Assembly: GCA_038230775.1 (NCBI GenBank)
Contig: JBBRMQ010000224.1
Coordinates: forward strand, 1 to 7,199
Source: JBBRMQ01 sp038230775
Lineage (GTDB): Bacteria; Acidobacteriota; Thermoanaerobaculia; Gp7-AA8
DNA: 7,199 nt
Direction: 5' to 3'
Shown here: piece by piece, positions 1 through 7,199 of the stretch
Numbering within the stretch: the stretch's first letter is position 1
Layout: each line of letters opens with the position of its first letter
The notes under the pieces: model-generated
What the model was told of the DNA's origin: nothing
The model's input: only the letters and a program-made list of their open reading frames with translations
Databases searched by the model: none
Program-made: the position numbers and the translations under genes

Positions 1-568
1 GCCAGCGTCGACTTCATGCCCGCCGGCACAAACAGGTTGTCGTGGAGAAAACGCGCGAACGTCTGGCCGGATACCTTCTCCACGATCAACGCGAGCAGCG
101 AGTAGCCGCTGTTGCTGTACAGCCACTTCGATCCGGGTGGAAACAGCGTCTTGTCCTGCTGCTGCAGGATCCACAACACGTCGAAGTCCTTGAGCGGGAT
201 CGTCGTCGCGGCGGGCATGACGTCTTCGTAGTCGACGAGTCCCGACGTGTGCGTGAGCATCTGGCGCACGGTGATGCCGAGCTCCGGAAACTCGGGAAAG
301 AACTTCGTGATCCGGTCGTCGAAAGCCAGCTTCTTCTCGTGCTCGAGCGTGAGAATCGCCATCGCCGTGAACTGCTTCGAGACCGAGGCCAGGCGGAAGT
401 TCGTGGCGGGGGTGGCCGCGATCGCCTTCTCCACCTCTGCCAGCCCGTAAGACTTGCGGAAAACGATCTCCCCTTTGCGGATGATGACGACGGACGCGCC
501 GGGAACGGCGCCGTCGTAATCGTGAAAGATCGCGTCGATCGATGTGGCGAGGACGAGCGCGGCGAGTG

Positions 569-572
<4 letters not shown>
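1..572 (-). CDS. Serine hydrolase, beta-lactamase/PBP-like family (class C type), 3' end cut by window edge
   Basis: The N-terminal 190 codons are visible; the rest runs off the left edge. The family (Pfam beta-lactamase type, including AmpC, DD-peptidases and esterases) uses a serine nucleophile in an S-x-x-K motif. Here that is S63-V-S-K66 within R-L-A-S-V-S-K-Q-F. The second motif, Y-x-N, is Y152-S-N154, preceded by the usual F-P-P-G-S. H-T-S-G-L (108-112) is also typical. The third motif (HxG or similar) would lie beyond the edge. I chose GTG at 572 because it overlaps the upstream permease stop as GTGA, which suggests termination-reinitiation. The first 14 residues are hydrophobic (L-A-A-L-V-L-A) but lack a basic n-region, so they form a weak signal peptide. 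Reading upstream in frame gives arginines (R-R-P-S-I-R), so an unconventional earlier start, such as ATT two codons upstream, is possible. Export to the periplasm is inferred. Substrate is unknown; peptidase, esterase and beta-lactamase cannot be told apart here. Confidence 0.9.
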
Positions 573-1794
<1,222 letters not shown>

Positions 1795-1795
<1 letters not shown>

Positions 1796-3045
1796 TACTC
1801 GTACCTCAACGCTTCGATAGGATCGAGACGCGATGCCGACAACGCGGGCGCGAAGCCCGACACGACGCCGGTCAGCGTCGAGACCAGGAGCCCGGTCATC
1901 ACCAACCCCACCGAAAACGACATCGGGAACGACGGGAACGCGGCGGCGACCGACGCCGACATCGCCCAGGACAGCCCGAGACCAATGCCTCCGCCGACGA
2001 GGCAGATGCACACCGCTTCCACCAGGAACTGCAACAGGATCGTCCGGCGCCGTGCGCCGACGGCCTTTCGCGTGCCGATCTCGCGCGTGCGTTCCTTCAC
2101 GCTGACGTAGGTGATGTTCATGATGCCGATCGCGCCGACGAACAATGCCAGTCCGGTGACGAACAGCCCTGCCACCGCGATGCCGCTCTTGATCGGATCG
2201 AGCGTGGAGCGCAGCGCCGACTGCTCGTTGATCGAAAAGTCATCGATCAACTCCGGAGTGAGTCCTCGCACGCGGCGCATCGAGCCGGTGAGCTCGTCCT
2301 TCGCCGCTTCCATGTGCGTCTTGTCTTTGACTTTCACGCGGATGGATGTATCGAGCCGCGAGCTGAACGTCTTCATGAAGGCGTTCATCGGGACGCACGC
2401 GTAGTTGTCGAAGCTGAACAGGCCGAGGAAGGTGCCCATCTTGCCCCAGACGCCGACGACGCGGTACGGGTTGCCGTCGATGCTCACCGTCTTTCCCAGC
2501 GGAGTCTGATTCGGAAACAGCGCCTCGGCCACGTCGAAGCCGAGGACAACGACGTTCTGGCCGCCGCGCGCCTCGGTCTCGGTGAAGAAACGTCCTTCTT
2601 TGAACGTGCTCGTCGACGTCTGCAGGAAATCCTCGTTGGTGCCCTGCGTGAAGATGCCGCTGACCTGATTGTCCCCATACTTCACTTTCCGAACGGTGTT
2701 CATCGTCGGAACGGCCACCACCAGCTTCGAGTTCGGCGTCGCGGCAATGATCCGGTTCAGATCCCCCGCGTATGCCGGCAGCATCTTCCGGCGGTTGCGG
2801 TAGTTCCACCAGTCATCGACGTGATGCCAGGGCCACTTCTCGACGTAGAGAACGTCGTCCCCGATGACCGCGAGGCTGCGATCGAATCCGGTCTGGATGC
2901 CCGCGATCGCGGATCCCATGAGCGTGACCGCGACGATGCCGATGATGACGCCGAGCGCCGTGAGCATGGAGCGCATCTTGTGCGCCCAGATCACGTTGAA
3001 CGCGATGCGGAAGGACTCCAGGATCTCGATGAGGATGTCGCGCAT
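1795..3045 (-). CDS. MacB-type ABC transporter permease (first of pair), no ATPase domain
   Basis: The product is 416 aa, of the same family as its downstream neighbour but clearly diverged from it. TM1 is about 27-50, the periplasmic MacB core domain about 51-285, and TM2-TM4 about 288-312, 338-362 and 376-400. The coupling motif is E-R-T-R-E-I-G-T-R-K-A-V-G-A-R (318-332) and the end is L-D-P-I-E-A-L-R-Y-E. An aromatic-rich stretch W71-P-W-H-H and W79-W80-N-Y-R-N-R (to 85) follows TM1; only the Y-R-N-R part is shared with the second permease. Such pairs are expected to form the membrane part of a tripartite exporter with the adaptor encoded 36 nt upstream; a heterodimer is inferred, since E. 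coli MacB itself is a homodimer. The ATG at 3045 is supported by a purine-rich stretch upstream. The stop TAA shares its last A with the next ATG, implying coupled translation. Substrate unknown. Confidence 0.95.
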
Positions 3046-3052
3046 TTCTTCG

Positions 3053-3060
3053 CTCTCTTC
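3053..3060 (-). promoter_or_regulatory. Shine-Dalgarno-like purine stretch for the first permease
   Basis: On the minus strand GAAGAGAG lies 7 nt before the ATG at 3045. It is the only ribosome-binding-like signal in the 36-nt gap between adaptor and permease and supports that start. No promoter or terminator is evident in this gap, consistent with one transcript. Confidence 0.45.
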
Positions 3061-3081
3061 GGCGGCTCTCAGCGCTTCGAG

Positions 3082-4395
3082 TTAAGAGCTTGCTTTCGCC
3101 TGTTTCTCGATCGCCACCTTCATCCCGTCCTTCAACTTGCGCGAGATGACGGTGTAGCTGCCGGAGACGATTTCGTCGCCCTGCTTGATGCCGCTCTTGA
3201 TCTCGATGTACGTGGTGTCGGCGATGCCGGTCTCCACCTTCTGCATCTTGACCTTGTCGCCGTTCTTGATGAAGACGACGCGCTGCAGCTTGTCGCGCTG
3301 CTCGCGCGCCTTCTGCTTCTCGAGCGCTTCGTTCGTGACGTCGGCGCGGTTGTCGGCCCCCGCGCTGCCGGAAGCGCGCTGCTTCTCCTGCTCCTCGGGC
3401 GACAGCTTGGAACCGGTCTCACGCACGGTGACGGCCTGGATCGGCACGACCACGGCGTTCGGAACGGTGGCACTCTCGATGTCGGCGGTGGCGCTCATGC
3501 CGGGACGCAGCGTGACGCCGGGATTGGGAATGCTGATCTTGACTTCGAAGTTCGTGACTTCTTCCTGCGAGCCGGCGTTCTTCGTCGAGGCGGTGCTGGC
3601 GATCTCGCGAACGTATCCGCGAACCGGCTTGTCGGGATAGGCGTCGATGTTGATGCGCGCCTGGTCGCCGATCTTGACGTTCACGATGTCGTTCTCGTTG
3701 ACGTTGACGCGGGCTTCCATGTTCGACAGATTGGCGATCCGCATCACCTCGGTGCCCGCGAACTGGCTCGTGCCCACCACGCGCTCACCGAGCCGGCTGG
3801 TCAGCGAGCTGATCGTGCCGTCGGACGGCGCGTAGATCGAGGTCTTCGACAACGCGTCGTTGATCTGCCGCAGCGCACCCTCCGCGCGCTGCGCGTCGAA
3901 CTGCGAGGCCTGCAGCGCCGACTTGGCCACGTCGTACAGCGTCTGGGCGTTTTTCCAGTCGGCGCCGGACATCAGCCCCTTCTCGAAGAGGCTCTTCGCC
4001 CGCTCGTAGTCGTTCTGTGCTTTTTCCACCTGCGCCCGGTTCTGTCCCGTCGCCGAGCGCGCCGAATTTAACGCCGCCCGCTGCGACTCGACTTGCGCCT
4101 GAATCGCGTCGGGCTTGATGCGGAGCACGAGCTGCCCTTTATGGACGAGCTGTCCTTCCTTGACCGGCATAGCCACGATCTCGCCCGAGACTTCCGGCGC
4201 GATCTTGACCTCGATTTCGGGCTGGATCTTTCCGGTAGAGGTCACCAGCTGGGTGATGTTCTTGCGGAAAGCCTTATCCGTCGTGACGAACGTCGGCTTT
4301 TCGCGCTTTTTGGCGGCGATCATCGACACCAGCGTGATCACGATGATCAGTGCCAGACCGATCAAAAGGACGAGTTTCTTCTTTGGACGCTTCAT
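3082..4395 (-). CDS. HlyD/MacA-type periplasmic adaptor (membrane fusion protein) of an ABC exporter
   Basis: The product is 437 aa. The order matches a MacA-like adaptor. A lysine-rich N-terminus (K-R-P-K-K-K) precedes a single membrane anchor at about 8-28. First half of the lipoyl domain is at about 60-98 (P-E-V-S-G-E-I, then V-K-E-G-Q-L-V-H-K-G-Q). An alpha-helical hairpin rich in Q, A, E and R spans about 98-182. The second lipoyl half has the classic A-P-S-D-G-T-I (189-195). A beta-barrel at about 226-310 contains L-R-P-G-M-S-A, and a membrane-proximal domain begins at V-P-I-Q-A-V (317-322). Adaptors of this kind join inner-membrane permeases to an outer-membrane TolC-like channel; no such channel gene is in the window. 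A charged, low-complexity stretch at about 328-370 interrupts the membrane-proximal domain. ATG 4395 is the first in-frame start after a TAA 9 nt upstream; a strong Shine-Dalgarno is not visible. It heads the exporter genes and may be cotranscribed with the Nudix gene 50 nt upstream. Confidence 0.93.
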   Translation of the reverse strand: MKRPKKKLVLLIGLALIIVITLVSMIAAKKREKPTFVTTDKAFRKNITQLVTSTGKIQPEIEVKIAPEVSGEIVAMPVKEGQLVHKGQLVLRIKPDAIQAQVESQRAALNSARSATGQNRAQVEKAQNDYERAKSLFEKGLMSGADWKNAQTLYDVAKSALQASQFDAQRAEGALRQINDALSKTSIYAPSDGTISSLTSRLGERVVGTSQFAGTEVMRIANLSNMEARVNVNENDIVNVKIGDQARINIDAYPDKPVRGYVREIASTASTKNAGSQEEVTNFEVKISIPNPGVTLRPGMSATADIESATVPNAVVVPIQAVTVRETGSKLSPEEQEKQRASGSAGADNRADVTNEALEKQKAREQRDKLQRVVFIKNGDKVKMQKVETGIADTTYIEIKSGIKQGDEIVSGSYTVISRKLKDGMKVAIEKQAKASS

Positions 4396-4445
4396 TGGTG
4401 CCCATTATGAACGGGATTCTGCGAACAAAGTTTCCCCGATCTGGG

Positions 4446-4973
4446 CTAAAGCAGCGCGAAAAGAAGCGCGTACTCGTGCCGGTGGTCGACCATCTCCCCG
4501 CGATCGATCAGGACGCGCAACTCAGCGGGCGTGACCAGCCTCGCATCCTGGACCTCGCCGGGCTGCAGCCGGAGCGATTGGGGGTCGACGTCGCGGCGCA
4601 GCAGGAAGACCTCATGCACCTCATTGTCCGTGTATCGGCCGTCGTGAAGGACGTGCGTTTCGCGGGTGACGCCGACGCGATCAAGCTCTGCCGCCTCCAC
4701 CCGCAAACCCAACTCCTCCTCGGTCTCCCGGATCGCGCCTTCGATGGCAGTCTCTCCGGCGCTGATGTGTCCCGCACAGGAGACATCCCAGAGGCCGGGA
4801 AAGTTCTCTTTCTCGAACGACCGCTGCTGGATGAGGATGCGGCCGTCGCTGCCGGCGATCCACACGTGCGCCGCGCGATGCCAGTCGCCGTCGCGATGCA
4901 CGTCCGGTTTGGGCTTGGTGACTCCGGTCGGCTCCGCGGTCAACGGATCGAGCACGTCGATCAGCTCGATCAA
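4446..4973 (-). CDS. Nudix hydrolase, YfcD/IDI-like subgroup
   Basis: From a TTG start the product is 175 aa, close to the usual size of this subgroup. The Nudix box is perfect: G68-x5-E74-x7-R82-E83-x-E85-E86-E87-L-G89-L, the metal-binding loop-helix-loop that cleaves nucleoside-diphosphate-linked substrates. Before it lies W-H-R-A-A-H-V-W-I (31-39), then R-S-F-E-K-E-N-F-P-G-L-W-D-V-S (51-65), as in Nudix proteins annotated YfcD-like or resembling isopentenyl-diphosphate isomerase. The isomerase T-C-C-S-H-P catalytic motif is absent, so isomerase activity is unlikely. Substrate is not predictable. The start is chosen because homologous proteins, as I recall them, begin near I-E-L-I-D-V-L-D-P, no ATG or GTG lies just upstream in frame, and GAGG sits 5 nt before this TTG. 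A longer reading frame extends through the heptamer repeat and the PilZ gene and is spurious. It ends 50 nt before the adaptor gene on the same strand. Confidence 0.88.
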   Translation of the reverse strand: MIELIDVLDPLTAEPTGVTKPKPDVHRDGDWHRAAHVWIAGSDGRILIQQRSFEKENFPGLWDVSCAGHISAGETAIEGAIRETEEELGLRVEAAELDRVGVTRETHVLHDGRYTDNEVHEVFLLRRDVDPQSLRLQPGEVQDARLVTPAELRVLIDRGEMVDHRHEYALLFALL

Positions 4974-4978
4974 TCGCG

Positions 4979-4982
4979 CCTC
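4979..4982 (-). promoter_or_regulatory. Ribosome binding site deciding the TTG start of the Nudix gene
   Basis: GAGG on the minus strand is spaced 5 nt (CGCGA) from the TTG at 4973. It is the main sequence support for a TTG start. Confidence 0.5.
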
Positions 4983-5031
4983 GACGGAGCTGGGAAGCGA
5001 GAAAGGCTCGAACTGTCGAGATCCTCGGAGC

Positions 5032-5128
5032 CGAAGGCAGAATGCAGAATGCAGAATGCTGAAGGTAGAAGGTAGAAGGCAGAATGCAGAATCTTTCAAC
5101 ATTCTGCATTCTGCATTCTGCATTCTGG
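5032..5128. repeat. Heptanucleotide tandem repeat block in inverted orientation, forming a long hairpin
   Basis: Nine consecutive 7-nt units run from 5032 to 5094: CGAAGGC, three AGAATGC, TGAAGGT, AGAAGGT, AGAAGGC, AGAATGC and AGAATCT. After TTCAAC (5095-5100) come four units in the reverse-complement sense: three ATTCTGC and one ATTCTGG (5101-5128). The inner arms 5079-5092 and 5101-5114 pair perfectly over 14 bp around an 8-nt loop. Pairing continues outward to 5066/5127 with only a mismatch or G-T pair at fixed positions of each 7-nt unit. The block is much more AT-rich than the flanking genes and lies in the 188-bp gap between the PilZ and Nudix genes. Heptamer arrays are known elsewhere (for example short tandemly repeated repetitive sequences in cyanobacteria); whether this belongs to a genome-wide family cannot be told from one copy. 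Confidence 0.93.
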
Positions 5129-5155
5129 TTTTTATGCCTACGAGCTTCCCAGCAA
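5129..5155 (-). promoter_or_regulatory. Weak candidate promoter upstream of the heptamer block, toward the Nudix gene
   Basis: On the minus strand TTGCTG (5155-5150) and TAAAAA (5134-5129) resemble -35 and -10 boxes but are separated by 15 bp, shorter than the usual 16-18. If used, transcription would begin at about 5122, in the first repeat unit, placing the hairpin in the 5' leader of the Nudix gene. Speculative; read-through from the PilZ gene is the alternative. Confidence 0.2.
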
Positions 5156-5161
5156 CCCAGC

Positions 5162-5821
5162 TCACGGTAAGTACCTCCGCGTCGGAACGCCCTCGCCTTT
5201 TGTGACGCTGAGCTGCGCCAGCATTCTCGTCAGCCGCCGGCCTTCTTCGTCGCTGCGCTGATAGGTCTCGCAAAGCAGATCGACGTAGTGCATCGGTACA
5301 TCGGCCGCAATCGCGAATCCATCGAGCGGCGGATCGGGGGCCGCCGTCTCGGTGCGTCGCCATTTTCCGTCCAGCAGCTCGCAGTTGCGGTATCGATCGC
5401 TCGTATGCTCGTGGAGGAGCTCTTTGATCGGCGGAATGCCGCGCGCGTTCGCCTTCTGCTCCTCGAGGGCGCGGATGACGCGCAGCGCGATGACCTCGCG
5501 AATGATCCGATCCGAGTCCCCGACCGTCTCGACGATCAGGAGACCGGTCTGATAGACGCTCTTGTCGGCGGCGGTGCGCGCGAACTGCGCGAGGGTGCAT
5601 CGGATCACGCGACACATCGCGTCGACCTCCCCCGCTTCGGACTGGAACTTCAGCTCGATGTCCGATGCCGGCTTGAAGCGCGCTTCCGAGGAGACGCGGG
5701 CGCCATTGAGGGCGAGGTCGAGGATGCCCACGCGCGAGTCTCCGAGGCGCGCGTCCAGCGGCGTCTCGAAATGGATCCGTCCGAACCGACGACGATCCTC
5801 GGGTCGAAGAGAGGGGTTCAT
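5162..5821 (-). CDS. PilZ-domain protein with unrecognised C-terminal half
   Basis: The product is 219 aa and soluble, with no signal peptide or membrane segment. Residues about 8-100 look like a PilZ domain, the common receptor module for cyclic di-GMP. R10-R11-R12-F-G-R15 supplies the R-x-x-x-R motif (R11 and R15). The second motif, normally D/N-x-S-x-x-G, reads D35-L-A37-L-N-G40, with alanine in the serine position. A beta-strand-rich segment follows (I-E-L-K-F to about 60; M-C-R-V-I-R-C near 70; Y-Q-T-G-L-L-I near 93). Residues about 101-219 are mostly helical-looking and charged; I do not recognise this part. Binding of c-di-GMP is plausible because both arginines remain, but the substitution could weaken it. 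ATG 5821 sits 36 bp from the divergent permease start; no Shine-Dalgarno is visible before it. The Nudix gene downstream is separated by the heptamer repeat, so no functional link is implied. Confidence is high for a real gene, moderate for PilZ. Confidence 0.82.
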   Translation of the reverse strand: MNPSLRPEDRRRFGRIHFETPLDARLGDSRVGILDLALNGARVSSEARFKPASDIELKFQSEAGEVDAMCRVIRCTLAQFARTAADKSVYQTGLLIVETVGDSDRIIREVIALRVIRALEEQKANARGIPPIKELLHEHTSDRYRNCELLDGKWRRTETAAPDPPLDGFAIAADVPMHYVDLLCETYQRSDEEGRRLTRMLAQLSVTKGEGVPTRRYLP

Positions 5822-5857
5822 GAGTGCAGTGGGAGTTGTGCAGTATACACTCGCGCC
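5822..5857. promoter_or_regulatory. Compact divergent promoter region between the PilZ and permease genes
   Basis: Only 36 bp separate the two divergent starts. The centre carries a palindromic GTATAC. On the minus strand it gives TATACT (5847-5842), five of six bases of the -10 consensus; on the plus strand TATACA (5844-5849), four of six. Good -35 boxes are not visible in either direction. With the plus -10, transcription would begin near 5856, two bases before the GTG, making the permease message essentially leaderless. The minus message would have a leader of about 14 nt. The assignment is inference from spacing. Confidence 0.35.
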
Positions 5858-7150
5858 GTGCCCGCTCTCGCGCGCCGCCTCGGCCCCTTCGACGCGACGA
5901 TGATCGTGATGGGCGGCATCATTGGCTCAGGCATTTTCATCAATCCTTACGTCGTCGCCCGCCAGTTGCATTCCCCGGCATCGATCATCGCAGCATGGGT
6001 TGCAGGCGGAGTGATCGCCCTATTCGGGGCGTTCGTCTACGGAGAGCTCGCCGCGTTGCGGCCCGAAGTCGGCGGTCAATACGCGTACCTGCGCGATGCG
6101 TACCATCCATCCGTCGCCTTCCTGTACGGCTGGGCTCTGCTGCTCGTGATCCAGAGCGGCGGGATGGCCGCGGTGGCGACGACGTTCGCGAAATATCTCG
6201 TCGAGCTGACCGGGATGGCGTTGCCCGACTGGCTGGTGGCAACGGTGGCGCTTCTCATCCTGACGATCATCAACTGTTTCGGCGTGCGCAGCGGTAGCAA
6301 TACACAAAACGCGCTCATGATCCTGAAGCTGGCCGCGATCGGAGCGCTGATCGTTGTCGGATTTACCGGTCGAGGCTCGCCGGTCGCCGGGGATGTCTCC
6401 ACGCACACCACACTGCTCGCCTTCGGTGCGGCGATGACGCCGGTGATGTTCGCCTACGGCGGCTGGCAGACCTCGACGTTCATCTCGGGGGAGATGCGCC
6501 GGCCCCAACGCGACCTCGTCACCGGATTGCTTTTCGGCGTGGCGGGCGTGGCGACGGTGTACGTGCTGGTGAACGTGGTCTGCCTGCGCGTGTTAGGCGC
6601 GGGCGGACTGGCGCAGACCACCACACCCGCGTCCGCGGTGATGCGCAGCGCCCTCGGCCAGCGCGGCGCAACATTTATCGCGGTCGGCATCGCGATCTCG
6701 ACGCTCGGCTTTCTCAGCCAGAGCATGCTCACCGCGCCCCGCGTGTATTACGCGATGGCCACCGATCGCGTGTTCTTCCGCTCCGTGTCGTGGATTCATC
6801 CGAAGACGCAGGTTCCGGTGGTCGCCATCGCGTTGCAGGGATTGATCGCCATCATCATCACCGTCTCCGGAACCTACGAGCAGATCCTGAGCTACGTCGT
6901 ATCGGTCGACTTCATCTTCTTCGGACTGACCGGCCTCGCGTTGTTCATCTTCCGGAGACGCATGCCCTCGACGGGCTTCCGCGCGCCGGGCCATCCGGTG
7001 ACGACCGGACTCTTCACGATCGCGTGCTGGGCGGTAGTGATCAGCACGATCGCGCGCGCACCGGCCGACAGTGCGATCGGCCTGGCAATTCTCGCGGCAG
7101 GCCTACCGGCATACGCATGGTGGCGCGTTCTCGGGCGGCGGCCGACCTAA
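5858..7150 (+). CDS. APC-superfamily amino acid permease, LAT/SteT-like
   Basis: The product is 430 aa, close to B. subtilis SteT-type exchangers, with about 12 hydrophobic segments expected for the APC (LeuT) fold. TM1 has the family motif G-G-I-I-G-S-G-I-F (19-27), the unwound stretch that binds the substrate backbone. The TM6 counterpart is F-A-Y-G-G-W-Q (198-204). It is followed by the loop G-E-M-R-R-P-Q-R-D-L (211-220), matching the E-[IVM]-x-x-P-x-R-x-[IL] loop. TM8 ends in A-P-R-V-Y-Y-A-M-A-T-D (293-303), another hallmark. The protein likely sits in the inner membrane and exchanges or takes up amino acids; the specific substrate is unknown. GTG 5858 is chosen because it yields the standard short N-terminus R-L-G-P-F-D-A-T before TM1. 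A longer frame from 5288 would run antisense through the PilZ gene and is rejected. No Shine-Dalgarno precedes the GTG. The gene stands alone on its strand. Confidence 0.93.
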   Translation: MPALARRLGPFDATMIVMGGIIGSGIFINPYVVARQLHSPASIIAAWVAGGVIALFGAFVYGELAALRPEVGGQYAYLRDAYHPSVAFLYGWALLLVIQSGGMAAVATTFAKYLVELTGMALPDWLVATVALLILTIINCFGVRSGSNTQNALMILKLAAIGALIVVGFTGRGSPVAGDVSTHTTLLAFGAAMTPVMFAYGGWQTSTFISGEMRRPQRDLVTGLLFGVAGVATVYVLVNVVCLRVLGAGGLAQTTTPASAVMRSALGQRGATFIAVGIAISTLGFLSQSMLTAPRVYYAMATDRVFFRSVSWIHPKTQVPVVAIALQGLIAIIITVSGTYEQILSYVVSVDFIFFGLTGLALFIFRRRMPSTGFRAPGHPVTTGLFTIACWAVVISTIARAPADSAIGLAILAAGLPAYAWWRVLGRRPT

Positions 7151-7163
7151 CTGCCCCTCCTCC

Positions 7164-7199
7164 GCCCTTCGGGCACCTTCTCCCCGCACGCGGGGAGAA
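7164..7199. repeat. GC-rich palindrome after the permease gene; REP-like repeat or terminator, cut by window end
   Basis: A small hairpin GCCC-TTC-GGGC (7164-7174) is followed by a longer inverted repeat, TTCTCCCCG (7178-7186) pairing with CGGGGAGAA (7191-7199) around a CACG loop. The stem starts 28 nt after the permease stop, so it could terminate that transcript; any following T-run would be past the window edge. The composition (CTCC..GCCCTTCGGGCACCTTCTCCCCGC) resembles palindromic intergenic repeats common in many high-GC genomes, recalled rather than searched. Confidence 0.6.

Noticed and set aside
1796..2011. N-terminal extension of the second permease to an ATG at 2011
   Set aside because: The extra 72 residues are arginine-rich and overlap the end of the first permease gene; the ATG at 1795 in TAATG gives the normal N-terminus of the family.
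4404..4432. Promoter for the adaptor gene (CATAAT on the minus strand at 4409-4404)
   Set aside because: No acceptable -35 box lies 16-18 bp upstream, and the implied transcript start would be within about two bases of the ATG. Too weak to annotate.
4446..4973. Isopentenyl-diphosphate isomerase
   Set aside because: The general IDI-like Nudix framework is present, but the T-C-C-S-H-P catalytic motif is missing; the position reads D-V-S-C-A-G-H.
5032..5128. CRISPR array
   Set aside because: Repeats are 7 nt, contiguous without spacers, and reverse orientation in the middle; no cas genes are nearby.
4974..5615. N-terminal extension of the Nudix protein to an ATG at 5615
   Set aside because: It would translate the heptamer repeats and run through the PilZ gene in another frame; the Nudix homology begins at about 4973.
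5288..5857. N-terminal extension of the amino acid permease to an ATG at 5288
   Set aside because: It is antisense to the PilZ gene and would put about 190 hydrophilic residues before TM1, unlike the family.

Overview
The window is high-GC (roughly 60%, by eye) bacterial chromosome. It is densely packed, with seven protein-coding genes, one of them cut by the left edge. A periplasmic adaptor with an N-terminal membrane anchor plus MacB-type permeases points to a Gram-negative, double-membrane organism. The style of these permeases (a Y-R-N-R motif early in the periplasmic domain, separate permease polypeptides, a paired arrangement) reminds me of Acidobacteriota and related soil phyla. That is recollection of similar genes, not a computed assignment.

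Left two thirds (1-4395, minus strand): an exporter operon, read right to left. The order is HlyD/MacA-type periplasmic adaptor (4395-3082), a first MacB-type permease (3045-1795), a second MacB-type permease (1795-569), and a serine hydrolase of the beta-lactamase/penicillin-binding-protein-like family (572 to beyond the left edge). Spacing is 36 nt, then a 1-nt stop/start overlap (TAATG), then a 4-nt overlap (GTGA), so at least the last three genes look translationally coupled. No ATP-binding subunit lies in the visible part of the operon, so the ATPase must be farther downstream or elsewhere. The likely job is ATP-driven export or extrusion across the periplasm; nothing here identifies the substrate.

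Middle (4446-5161): a Nudix hydrolase (minus, probable TTG start at 4973) with a textbook Nudix box, ending 50 nt before the adaptor gene. Upstream of it is an AT-richer block of heptanucleotide repeats (5032-5128). The repeats run in one orientation and then in the other, so the block can fold into a long hairpin. It is the most unusual non-coding structure in the window.

Right third: a PilZ-domain protein with an unrecognised C-terminal half (minus, 5821-5162) and, divergently, an APC-superfamily amino acid permease of the LAT/SteT type (plus, 5858-7150). Only 36 bp separate their starts. The window ends in a GC-rich palindrome (7178-7199) that looks like a dispersed intergenic repeat and/or a terminator.

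No tRNA, rRNA, CRISPR array, insertion sequence or phage gene was seen. I did not find a convincing previously undescribed system. The items worth following are the heptamer hairpin, the ATPase-less exporter operon coupled to a serine hydrolase, and the compact divergent promoter region.
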